Assembly: GCA_002778195.1 (NCBI GenBank) | Contig: PCDI01000001.1 | Span: forward strand, 3,054,857 to 3,118,856 | Direction: 5' to 3' | DNA from: Raffaelea ambrosiae | Lineage: Eukaryota > Ascomycota > Sordariomycetes > Ophiostomatales > Ophiostomataceae | DNA length: 64,000 nt | In this document: one piece after another, positions 35,828-45,600 of the stretch | How positions within the stretch are numbered: the stretch's first letter is position 1 | How the letters are laid out: each line of letters opens with the position of its first letter | Notes under the pieces: model-generated | The model's input: only the letters and a program-made list of their open reading frames with translations | Told to the model about the DNA's origin: nothing | The model's database searches: none | Translations under genes and position numbers: made by a program

Positions 35828-37180
35828 TCACAGGCTGTCCGTCTTCTTCTCCAAAGCCAGAATCGACTCTATGGTGTCCACCACGCTCGTCTCCAGGCTG
35901 CGGTACTGCATCCCCAGCACCTCCCGCGACCGGCTGTTGTTGAACTGATACACATCCACGGGAAGATCGTCGGGCGTCTCTTCGGCCGGCGGAAGACAAT
36001 TGGTCAGACGAAGATCCCGCGCATGCTGCCGTGCAATGGCAGCCAGCCGTCCGTTGCTGAAATGCCCGCCCACGACATAGAACCGCCGGCCGCCGGCCGC
36101 CGGCACCAGAAGCGCGCGCACGTGGGCCTGCGCGACATCCCGCACATCGACCCACGTAAACACGGGCCGCGTCGGCGGCATGCCACCGCCCGGACGACGA
36201 CCGGCGGCGGCGTCGGCTACGTCGGCTGCGTCGGCTGCGTCGGCGCGCCAGCGACCGAGCACCAGGTCCCGGATCCGCTGGTTGGAGGCGTTCACGGCGT
36301 CCACGCGGGCCAGCCAGCGCTGTACCGGCCCAAAGGTGTACGTGCCGTTGATGACCGCCAGGTCAAAGGGAGGCCGACTGTTTTTTGTTTCTGTGGCGGG
36401 ATCTGCCGTTTCTGTGGCCTCCGTACCAGCCATGAACGCCCAGGCCGCCCGCTCGGCAAACACTTTGCTGGCCTCGTACGTGTTCTGCGGCTGGACGGCG
36501 TCGTCCATCGTCATGGGCCGCCAGCTGGTCTCGTCGTACACGGCCGCGTGGTTGTGCGGGTTGAGCATCGCGGCCGACGACGAGGTCAGGACCACCCGGC
36601 GCACCGAGGGCGCATGTGTCTGGACCGACCGCAGCAGCCCGGTGGTGCCGCGCACGGCCGGGTCCAGAAAATCGCGGACGGGGTCGTCTACGCGAAGCTG
36701 GTAGGGCGAGGCCGTGTGGATGACAAAGTCGAGAGGAGGTTCGCATTGGACGGCCTTTGTCTCTCTGTTAGTGTCGCGGACAAACAGGTGTACCCCCGGG
36801 GTGGCGGAGCCGTAGCAACCTTGTCAAAGGCACCCTCCTGGGCCATGTCGCCAACGAGAACAAACGAAACGCTTGGCTGGCGCCGTGTCTCGATGGAGTC
36901 GATGATGGCCTGGCCCTTCGCAGCTGAACGAACGGCGACCACCACAGTGAACCTGCCCGTCCCCCCGAAAAAAGAGAGTAGTGAGCGTGGTGGACATCTA
37001 CACGAGGCACTTGGGGACACATACCCATGTTCTAGAAGCACGTCGAGAATGTGCGACGCAATGAATCCCGACCCGCCTATTCTCTCATCAGTCTTATGCC
37101 CAGACACTGTTCTTCTTTCCAAAGGACCACTCACCAGTCAACAGCACCTTGCCTCTTTTCTGAGCGTCGATGTCTGCCAT
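35828..37180 (-). CDS. NAD(P)-dependent epimerase/reductase (extended SDR)
   Basis: Four exons, 37180-37135, 37076-37025, 36952-36820 and 36754-35828, encode 385 aa. Splicing the 46-bp first exon builds the nucleotide-binding motif VLLTGGSGFIASHILDVLLEHG, which supports that short exon. The catalytic Ser is in VLTSSSAAML and the Tyr/Lys pair in NTYEASK. The protein matches the extended SDR group of dihydroflavonol 4-reductase and yeast Gre2-type methylglyoxal/ketone reductases, cytosolic enzymes that reduce carbonyls with NAD(P)H. It carries an extra Ala/Asp-rich insert (about residues 275-300) built on a period-9 DNA repeat. The intron 3 donor, gttgct, is weaker than its neighbours. It is divergent from the FAD monooxygenase and co-oriented with the P450, so a role in the same pathway is a reasonable inference. 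Confidence 0.85.
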
Positions 37181-37602
37181 GTTGTTTCTCTTTCAGGGAA
37201 CAGGAAGGATTACCTCAGACTGGAACACGAACTATCTTGAAAGATGATTCCATTCTTGGTGGGAAAATGAGCCAAGATAATGTTCATGGGCAAGAACGGT
37301 TGCACGTTGCAGCAGTCCATGTCCGGACCCCCACTGGCGGCAGTCCGGGGGAAGGAACCCCAGAGTCTCGGCAAGGTTGGGGTAGATTCCTTCCCGTGGG
37401 ATGATGGGGGGTGTGCCTACTTCCCCAGAACGAGCCCCCCTCGTCTGTTCTTAATGATGCTGGTTCCTGGGACACCTATTCAAGCATTCCTAGACCAAGC
37501 TCGACAAGGTGATCACAGCCGTTTTCACAAAAAAACAACAAAAAAAAGAACCCTTTTCACAGCCAACCATAAAAAGAAAAGAATTAAAAGACAAAAATCA
37601 GC
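37181..37602. promoter_or_regulatory. Shared divergent promoter region, reductase / FAD monooxygenase
   Basis: These 422 bases separate the start codons of two oppositely oriented oxidoreductase genes, so their promoters must overlap or abut. An A-rich leader precedes the monooxygenase ATG. I cannot identify a specific factor site. Confidence 0.6.
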
Positions 37603-39016
37603 ATGTCACAGTTTCATGTCGCCATTGTCGGCGGTGGCATCACGGGACTCATTCTGGCCATCGGCCTCCGCAGTCGCGGCGTCTCGTGCACCATCTACGA
37701 GCGGGCCAGCAGCTTCTCCGAGCTGGGCACCGGCATCGGGTTCAGTCCCAATGCTGAAGCCGCCATGGAGATTGTCGACCCGCGCGTGCGGGAGGCGTAC
37801 CTGCGCGCCATTACGCCCAACGGCGAAGACTACTTCCAGTGGGTCGATGGCTATGCCACCGACGAGGTCAAGTATCGCCTCTACCTGGGCAAGGACGGCT
37901 TCCAGGGCGGACGACGGTCGGACATTCTGCAGGTCTGGGTGGACCTTCTCCCGCCAGACGCAGTGCAGTTCAACAAGGATGTCGTCGGCATAGAACAAGA
38001 CCAGGAGGATCCATCATCACCAGTGGCGCTGGCATTCGGCGATGGAACCACAGCCACGGCCGATGTTGGTACGTCTGGGCCCAGAGTCTCTTTCCGTCTT
38101 TGTCACTTTATTCCTGTCACTCTTCCCAGTGGCGACGACTGTTTCCCATTGTCACTGACATACGCAAACAGTGGTTGGCTGTGACGGCGTGTGGTCCAAG
38201 GTGCGCACGCTGCTCTATGGCCCCGAGTACCGCGCCACCTACTCGCACCAGTACTGCTTCCGGGCCGTCGTGCCGATCGCGGAAGCCCGCGCGGCCCTTG
38301 GCGACTACCGCGCCTCGACACGGTTCATGTACAACGGCCCCGGCGCCCACGCCATCACCTACCCCGTGGCCCACGGCACCCTGCTCAACGTCCTGGTCGT
38401 GGTGGCGGACCCACACGCCGCCGCCACGCAGGACACGCGGCAGACGTCCGGCAGCACGGGCTGCCGCGAGGACGCCGAAAAGGCGTTCGCCGACTGGCAG
38501 GCCTGCGCCCGCGGCGTGGTCCGCCTCCTGCCCGCAGCCCCGCTCCGCTGGGCCATCTTCGACATGCTGGAGCATCCGGTGCCGTCCTACGCGCGCGGCC
38601 GCGTAGCACTGGCCGGCGACGCGGCCCATGCGGCCGGCCCCCACCTGGGCGCCGGTGCCGGGTTCGGCATCGAGGACGGCCTGGTGCTGGCGACCCTGCT
38701 CGCCGACGTGGCCCGCGAGACGAGCACAACGAATACGCATCCTGGGACACACACCTCGGTGTCGGCTGCGCTGCGCGCCTACAACCGCATCCGGTACGGG
38801 CGGACGCAGTGGCTGGTCCAGAACACGCGGGACGCCGTGGACCTGTTCCAGTGGCGGGACGAGGCGCATGGGCAAGACTGGGACGCCTTTGCGCGGGCGA
38901 TCACCGTGCGGTTCCACCACATCTGGGCCGAAGACATGGGGGCGGTTCTGGCCCAGGCACGGGCCCTGTATGCGGAGAACAAGTCGGGGCAGGCGGCCCC
39001 GGCCGGAGACCCGTAG
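37603..39016 (+). CDS. FAD-dependent monooxygenase, salicylate hydroxylase-like
   Basis: Two exons, 37603-38068 and 38172-39016 (intron gtacgt...aacag), encode 436 aa. Residues 4-35 form the FAD Rossmann fold (VAIVGGGITGLILAIGLRSRG). The DG motif is rebuilt by splicing (DVVVGCDGVWSKVR), and the GD motif is GRVALAGDAAHAAGPHLGAG near residue 298. This is the class A flavoprotein aromatic hydroxylase layout: NAD(P)H reduces FAD, and a C4a-hydroperoxide then hydroxylates an aromatic ring. Fungal relatives include salicylate hydroxylases and many tailoring enzymes of secondary metabolism, so the substrate is open. There is no signal peptide or C-terminal membrane anchor, so I expect a cytosolic enzyme. 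Its neighbours are a reductase in a head-to-head pair and a P450, which suggests a small oxidative cluster. Confidence 0.88.
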
Positions 39017-39289
39017 AGCAGACCAGACAGAGCATAGCTGGGACACGGAGCCAAAGAACGGAATCAGTTTTGGAAAAGTTTGTCTTGTATATTAAAAATG
39101 TTGTCCTTGGATACAAAAATGGAGGCAGCATGAAGGAAAAGCATCGCAAAGCGCAAGTCTGTGCCAGAGACAACCACATGAACGGCAACGGCAAGCACGT
39201 CGTATCCCACACAGAGGCACAAGGACCCGACATACCATTCATTGCCACGGCTCCTTTCTCCACTGTGGTCTGGGTTGGGTTCTCGCTCT

Positions 39290-39436
39290 TTACTTGGAGA
39301 TTGGGATCGGTGGCTTGGGCGGGCCAGGTGCAGGCGGCTCGGGTTCGGGCCTAGGCCTAGGCTTGGGCTTGGGCTTAGGCTTGGGCACAGGCTTGGGCTT
39401 CGGGCCGGCAGCGTTGGGCATGTTTAGGTCAGCCAT
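39290..39436 (-). CDS. Micro-ORF A, Lys/Pro-rich 48-aa peptide
   Basis: A single exon encodes 48 aa from the ATG at 39436 to the TAA at 39290. The peptide opens MADLNMPNAAG and continues as alternating Pro-Lys, then Pro-Arg and Pro-Glu dipeptides, ending PPIPISK. It is very basic, has no aromatic residue, no cysteine and no signal peptide, and should be unfolded or form a polyproline helix. A TATA box lies 79 bases upstream. The start context (caacATGG) is good. It is the first of three such units on the same strand (see 40177-40305 and 41200-41334). I do not recognise the family and assign no function. The alternative is chance openness of a ggcttg-type DNA repeat, which cannot explain the three TATA-plus-ORF units. 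Confidence 0.5.
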   Translation of the reverse strand: MADLNMPNAAGPKPKPVPKPKPKPKPRPRPEPEPPAPGPPKPPIPISK

Positions 39437-40176
39437 GTTGTCGTGTGAATAGCGAAGATGACGTGTCGTTAACAAGGACAATATGGCTGCATCCGAGAAG
39501 ACAGCAAGCCCCCATATTTATACGTCTTGGCGTTGAGGTTGAACAAACTTTTGTTCTTCATGACGCGCTGCTTTGAGGCTGGTGATGTGCGTGAGAATTG
39601 GAAATCACCACAAAAAATCGGTGCATGACTCATTTGAAAGAATGGCGGCCGAAAAAATACGCAAGTATAAACATATAATTGAATTGCAGTGACAAATGGT
39701 TGCTACTTTGTAACTGGTGAAGAGGAGCAACAATCAAACAAATGCCCACCGAACAACCTTAATATTCTATTGGTAGACTGGGGAAGGTTCCTCGTAACTT
39801 GAAGAGAACAGGGAGAACAAACTTATGCTACTCAATCCACAAGTCCTGCAAGGCACTGGCCGCAGAAAGGGGGAGTTTGGTTTGCAAGGCAGCGACGTAG
39901 GCGTATGGTCCTTCGGGGCGTTGCTTTCGTGAAACGTGCACATGCCCCTCTGGAGGTCGAGATAAGTATTGCATGCTTTTGTATTTCTAGTGATTGATTT
40001 GCCTCATGTCTATTATGGCCAGCCAGCACGTTATGATTTGGTCACTCAACATGGATCACATGTAGATGTAAAGAAGAGCAAAGATAGCCGTTCAGAAAAA
40101 TAAATTTCTATTCTAAAACATCGCCTAAGTTAACAAGGTTTGATTCCCACCCACCATCTCGCAGCCAAAGCCATCA
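39437..40176. other. Spacer of micro-ORF unit A
   Basis: Carries the promoter of micro-ORF A and AT-rich sequence with a stretch (ttgctactttgtaa, about 39699-39712) that recurs in unit B. No other coding sequence trusted. Confidence 0.5.
39515..39522 (-). promoter_or_regulatory. TATA box of micro-ORF A
   Basis: gtataaata on the minus strand, 79 bases upstream of the ATG. The same box precedes micro-ORFs B and C. Confidence 0.6.
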
Positions 40177-40305
40177 TTATTTTGGTGGCTTTGGATTCTT
40201 CTTCTTCAGTTTGTTCTGGTCTTTCTTATGCGGCTTTGGTTGGGGGGGACTGGGAGGCTTGGGAGGCTTGGGTTCCTTCTTCTTGAGTTTCTTTTGAATG
40301 TCCAT
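40177..40305 (-). CDS. Micro-ORF B, Lys/Pro-rich 42-aa peptide
   Basis: A single exon encodes 42 aa from the ATG at 40305 to the TAA at 40177. It opens MDIQKKLKKKEPKPPKPPSP and closes with a second Lys cluster and NPKPPK. Like A and C it combines a Lys-rich part with a Pro/Lys tail, and it lacks Cys, aromatic residues and a signal peptide. The start context is aaaaATGG. A gtataaata box lies 131 bases upstream. The sequence upstream of the box aligns in patches with units A and C. Its Lys codons mix AAG and AAA and its Pro codons vary, so the composition is not just one simple DNA repeat. Function unknown. Possible roles are RNA/DNA or acidic-surface binding, which I infer only from charge. 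Confidence 0.52.
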   Translation of the reverse strand: MDIQKKLKKKEPKPPKPPSPPQPKPHKKDQNKLKKKNPKPPK

Positions 40306-41199
40306 TTTTCCAGTCTCGGAAAAGCAATTGAAGTATATGTAGTGGTGTTTAAGCGTAGATATTGTTTCAGTGTTTAAGGACTTCGTTATGGAAAGAAGAC
40401 AGAATTACGATCATCAAAGCAGGAGACAGCCTGCCTATTTATACTTTTTTATGCTGAGGTTGGACAAACTATTTTTTTTCATGACGCCGTTTTCGTTTTG
40501 GCGATGATTATGGGCAACAAGCATCATGACAAAGATGGAAGCAAATCCATTTGTAGAGACAAAGGAACACAAGGGGTCGCTGTGGCAGGATGCTTGCTAC
40601 TTTGTAAGTGGACGCACAAGGAGCCAGTGTACACGCGAACAAGGGCCACCATCGTTCCTCGCCACCCCAGAATGTTGTTATTCACAAACAAAAGCTGTAG
40701 CTGTTTAAGAAAAAGAGCTGGTCTATTGCGAATTATGCGTGCACTATTGGTCGTACTTTGACTAGTAATGCCAAAACTCACTGTCACAGGTTTGGGCGAA
40801 CGGGCGAGGCGCTCGACTCTATGCAAGCTCTATCACTCGATTTCCAAGCACGATATGAGATGTACTTCTTCATTTTGACGTTGCTAATTAACTCTTGTTT
40901 TGGCCTCAACCGCCATGGCAGGTGAAGTGTTTACGAACCCTTTTCAATAATGAAACGTTAAATAACAGGTTTTATTTTTATTTTTTATTTTATTTTTTAT
41001 TTTTATTTATTTTTAATGATTTGTTTTTTGGAGGACCACATCCGGTGACACAATCCAAACACTGTGACAACAGCAAATGCCTGTGTTGAAAACTATGGGT
41101 TTAACTTGGGAAATCCCTCGTGAGAGGCGACTTTCACTGTGCACACAAATCCATTCAGAGTGTCACCCTCCATAATCTCTGCAGTGGCTTTGGAGACCC
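40306..41199. other. Spacer of micro-ORF unit B
   Basis: Promoter of micro-ORF B and AT-rich sequence, including a TTTTTATTTTA-type run (40970-41015). Patches near 40598-40612 and 40672-40702 match the corresponding parts of units A and C. No other gene seen. Confidence 0.5.
40436..40443 (-). promoter_or_regulatory. TATA box of micro-ORF B
   Basis: gtataaata on the minus strand, 131 bases upstream of the ATG, in the same relative place as in units A and C. Confidence 0.6.
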
Positions 41200-41334
41200 C
41201 TACTTCGGCTTTGGTTTTGGATTTGGATCTGGCGAGGGCGGAGGCGGGGGCGGAGGCTGTTTCTTCTGCTTGTTTGCGCCCCCGTGATCGTTTCCCTTAG
41301 GGAGCTCTTTCTTCAGCTTGTTTCCGTCGCTCAT
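41200..41334 (-). CDS. Micro-ORF C, Lys/Pro-rich 44-aa peptide
   Basis: A single exon encodes 44 aa from the ATG at 41334 to the TAG at 41200. It opens MSDGNKLKKELPKGNDHGG, passes through KQKKQ into a run of seven prolines, and ends PNPKPKPK. The short N terminus with a KLKK element resembles KKLKKK of micro-ORF B, and the Pro-Lys tail resembles both others. No Cys, aromatic residue or signal peptide. A gtataaat box lies 119 bases upstream and the start context is aaaATGA. It is the farthest of the three from the FAD monooxygenase and the closest to the tRNA gene. The three units are about 0.9-1.0 kb apart. Confidence 0.52.
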   Translation of the reverse strand: MSDGNKLKKELPKGNDHGGANKQKKQPPPPPPPSPDPNPKPKPK

Positions 41335-41452
41335 TTTGATTTCCCGATACCTCTATCGGCTGCTGCTGCTGCTAAGAGTGTCGACAATGGTTTGTTTTCG
41401 CTTTCCAATTTGTTACAGAAAGAAGGAAAATATGTGAAAAGATAAACTGTCC

Positions 41453-41460
41453 ATTTATAC
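41453..41460 (-). promoter_or_regulatory. TATA box of micro-ORF C
   Basis: gtataaat on the minus strand, 119 bases upstream of the ATG. Confidence 0.58.
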
Positions 41461-42129
41461 ATCTTGGAGTTGCTGCTGGGTAGACTCATTCACTTCTTTG
41501 CTCCCGATGATGTGTGTGAGGCTAATGGCAATACGTCGTAAACTTTTAAAAAAACAGGGTTAATGAAGATGACTGCATTTCTGTGACAAAGTGTCTGCTT
41601 AACAAGTGGGCAAACCTGATCATTGCCCCCTAGAATATACGTATTCACAGACAAGACCTGTAGTGATATGACAAATCGAACATTTCTCTCGTCGAGAAAG
41701 GTTGATACATGAATTGTTGAGTATGACTTGTCTAACACACGTCGTCGCCGCTACTCTGGCCAAAGGAGTCTCGGGTTCCTCAGTAACGCCACCTGGCACA
41801 GAATCACAGGTCGTAACCCTGTAGATAGACTTGCTTTCAGCTATACTTTGTTTTCTTTCTTTCTTTTTTCTTCTTCTACTTTGCAAACATTTGTGTCTTA
41901 ATAGTGGGGCCTTTGAGATTTTCAACAAATTTTTGTGTAGGAAACAGATGTGAAATTCCATGGAAAATCTGAAAGGAGAATTGCAAAGAAGGTCAAACAA
42001 AAGAAAACACAATAGAACACATTCGCCCAATACAAATTAGAGATAGCCATATTATGATTGAAGGTGAGGAAAGACAAAAATTCGCTTGGGGGACACTGTC
42101 CAAAAAAAAGGCGAGTTGTACCAAAATGC

Positions 42130-42135
42130 AAAAAA
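42130..42135 (-). terminator. Pol III terminator of tRNA-Glu
   Basis: A run of six T on the minus strand, 17 bases past the tRNA 3' end. Confidence 0.8.
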
Positions 42136-42152
42136 TTAGTTTTTAGATATGC

Positions 42153-42223
42153 TCCGATACGGGGAATCGAACCCCGAGCTCGACGGTGAGAGCGTCGGAT
42201 GTTAGCCATTACACCATATCGGA
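42153..42223 (-). tRNA. tRNA-Glu (anticodon CTC)
   Basis: The 71-base minus-strand sequence folds fully: acceptor TCCGATA/TATCGGA, D stem GTGT/ACAT, anticodon stem CGACG/CGTCG with loop CTCTCAC (anticodon CTC, reads GAG), 4-base variable loop and T stem CGGGG/CCCCG with loop TTCGATT. The B box GGTTCGATTCC is intact. There is no intron, and a T6 terminator follows. Confidence 0.96.
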
Positions 42224-42687
42224 TGGGCTGCTGTTAGGAGAGTATTGGTTTAAAGCTCTTTATATAGCTTAGTCTCTATTGGTTGACTGGAGCTATTGCC
42301 ACCCTCCTTCGTGGTCCTCATCACACAGTACGCACGATAAGAAAACTCAATTTTGCCACGATGGAGGTGTCGTGGCATAGCTTTCGCGATAATTCTGGTT
42401 GGTGATGTCATTTGAAGACATCGCTGTACTTTTTTATGTAGATGTTTCGAGATGCACATCTTAATACGCTTCCCAGGGCGGATTTACATGGAGGCACGTG
42501 AACAGTCGTGTAACAGAGAACATGCTTCCATTGAGGAAAGCGCGAGGGGGTATCTTCTCTAACAAAGCAAAACTACCTTCCGAGAACAGTAGGAGCGAAC
42601 GACGCGCGGGACAACCTCATCCGGGCGGTTTTTCCTCCGTCTCACCGTTGCTGCCTCCTATGGCTACGTAACCAAATGTGCGCCATT
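42224..42687. other. Intergenic region, tRNA / P4-ATPase
   Basis: About 460 bases holding the tRNA 5' flank and the flippase 3' flank. No coding sequence trusted. Confidence 0.6.
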
Positions 42688-45600
42688 CTACCACCACCTC
42701 TTCTTCTCTTCCAGTTCGTCTTCGCCGTTGATGAGTCTCAGTCTTTCCCGCACACCCGGATCCCGCTCCATCTCCTGCCACAAGCCCAGATCCAGCTTGT
42801 CTGCCGGCATCTGTGCATCGGCGTCGTCATAGTCATCGTCATAGTCCGCACTGTCTGCCTCGGCAGTCTGTCTCTTCCTGATCGACTTGCAGGGAACGCA
42901 GGTGAGCAAACGGCGGCACGATCTCCAGACTGACAACCATGGCCATCTCCAAAAGTACAGTGAAAGCCGCCTGCGGCCGTCTGGTCCTCGCTTCCGCCAG
43001 ATGTCCCGAATTGTCACGTTGCGCTTCACCGTCTGGAAGGCCAACTCCACGGCCAACAGAACTGTCACGAGAACGGCGACGGTGAGCCACCACTTCAGGT
43101 CTCGGCCAAAACCGTGGGAGAAACCGTCGCGGATGTCGTACGGCGACGGCGAGAGCGCGTATGCGCCGGACAAAAACCCGTTCCACGCCCACCAGCCAGA
43201 CACGGTGATGAAGAAGGCCACCAGGGCAGGCAGTGTTTTGTAGTGCGTGTAAAGGATTCTGTGAAATGGTTAGTATCATTTTGACCTTTTTCTCGACGAG
43301 CACACAAAAGTACTTACAGAAGCTTTAGGTTGGTCCACATGATGCAAACGGAGAAGGCCAGGTCACCGAATGGGAAAAGACCCGGATCGTGCTGGTCCGC
43401 AAAGACGCCGAAGCCAGCCCAGCAGCCAAAGAACACAATCACACCCTCGCTGACAGCCGTCAACATCCAAGCCACATACTTGGGCGGGTTGAGACCGCGA
43501 CCATGTTGTCCGTATGCGTACAACTCGGGTACAGCCATCAGCATCGAAGCGCTCAGGTCCTGCTCAAAAATGCCCGGCACAATAACACACAAGCTGGTGA
43601 AGAGCGTGTTGAGCACGGTCAAGCTCCAGCTTTCATAGATGGATGTTCCCGTATATCCGGCAAACCACTGGTACGCGGCAGCAGGTGTGTAGAAGAACAT
43701 CTCCTTCCAGAAAGTGGCCAGGATAAACTGTGCCGTGCGCACATAGTTCCACCGGCCATGGACCAGGAGCAGGCGAGCCAGGAAACGGAACTGCGCGATG
43801 CTGTAATCGGCAACACGTGCTGCCTGGAGACCCTCTCGCCCAGACACTCCAATACCAACGTGTGCCTCGGACAGCATGGCCAGATCGTTTGCACCGTCTC
43901 CGATAGCCAGCGTGAGGCCTGGATTCTGACCTTTGCCGACCTTGCCGCCCAGTTCGCTGCCGTGCCGGATGCTGCGGACAAGCAGGGCTTTCTGCGCTGG
44001 GGAGGCACGGCAGCAGATGACGGAGTCGACCATGGGAATGATGCTGTAAAACAGACGTCGCAGATCTGGGTCAACGGAGAAAATGGACATTTCGGAAGCG
44101 TCCTTTGAGTTTCTTTGCTGGCCCTGCTGGTTCCGTTTCTTGTGCTTTTCAATCACACCCAGTGTCTGGCCGTCAATGACGACGACGGTATGGTGCCGAC
44201 GCTGTTGGACTGGAGGGAAAAAGTTTGGCAGCGAGAAGGGGAGAGAGAACGGCAGGCGAAGCCATCGTCTCGCCTTGGAGGCGCCGGCCATTCCCGTCTC
44301 TGGGATACCGAGGCTCTCAGCAATATGGAGCATTTGGCCAGCCAAATCACCCTTTGTTGCATCCAGGATGTACAGATCAGACGCCGGGCGGCAAATCCGG
44401 GCAGAGTGTGCAATGTTGATGGCCGTTTCTCGCTTGTCGCCAGTCAGCATCCAGATTTTGATATTGGCACGCCGCAGCTTGTCGATAGTGTCGGGAACAC
44501 CATCCTGGAGTTTGTCTTCGATGGCGGTGGCGCCGACGAGATTCATGTTCTGCTCGATAGACTCGGCAACTTCCTCGACGCGTTCTTGGCGATTGACGAG
44601 ACTCGTCGACGCAGCCAGAAACTCGGTTTTCCATGCCTGGTATTCCTTGGCCGGAATGAACTTGTCGGCAAACAGAAGCGTGCGAAGACCCTCGGCAGCA
44701 AAATCATCCATGTGGCGAAAGCACTGCTCGAATACACTGGCTTCGTCCTCGGCCGCGAACGAAGGACTCTCCAGGAAAGAAAACTTGTCTGGCACCACGG
44801 GCGCCTGCTGGAATTTGGGAATGGGCGGCATGAATTTCGGCGACCGTGCCATAGAAGCGGACCTGCGAACCAGATCAAGCGAAGCCATCTTCGAAGGGGC
44901 GTCAAACGAAGGGGTTCGGCCCAGTGGGCTGGGTCGCACACGCAAAGCATCGACGGAGCGGCGAACGGGGTGCTGGATATCGAGCGACTGGCTCCGACTG
45001 GACGTGTCAAATCGCGCGCTTCCAGCAATAGTTGTGTTGAATATCCGGGATTTATCGCCCTTTTCCCTCTGCGGCCCACCAATACTCTTGCGGATGGTGA
45101 CACTTGCTGGCCCGCCAAAGCTGCTTCGGGGCTCGAACTGTTCGCTCTTGCGGATGAGCTCGCGCTCCATGTCGGCGCTCTTGCGCACATCCTGCGCCTT
45201 CTTCATGGCGAGCGGTGCCATTTTGAGTCGTGGGAGAATGACTGAGTCGGCACCCTTGCAGATCAGCCACAGACGGCCATCGGGACGGCGGACAATGACA
45301 GACATGCGCTTGCGCAAGCTGCTGAACTCAATAACATCGACAACCTCGTATACTTCTTCGGTCGGGTGCTCTGCGTCGTTGTATGTGAAGCGCAGTGTGG
45401 TAGTCTGTGATGATTTTTGCACGACGAGGAAGCCGAGCTCTTCGGCCGCGCGCACCAGCGCCAGCTCGTCGGGAGACGATGCCTGGAAGTCGACGACTTT
45501 TCCGTCCTCGAGCTCGGGCAAGCAGGTGTGGCAGAGGGCCATGGAGAGGATGTATGTGACCGCTTTGCGTGAGAAGGGCGTGTTCGGCCGCAGCCTGACA

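Larger units (their letters stand above)
41335..42152. other. Spacer of micro-ORF unit C, up to the tRNA gene
   Basis: Promoter of micro-ORF C and AT-rich sequence. The part about 41630-41662 (agaatatacgtattcacaga) matches the equivalent part of unit B. No other gene seen. Confidence 0.5.
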
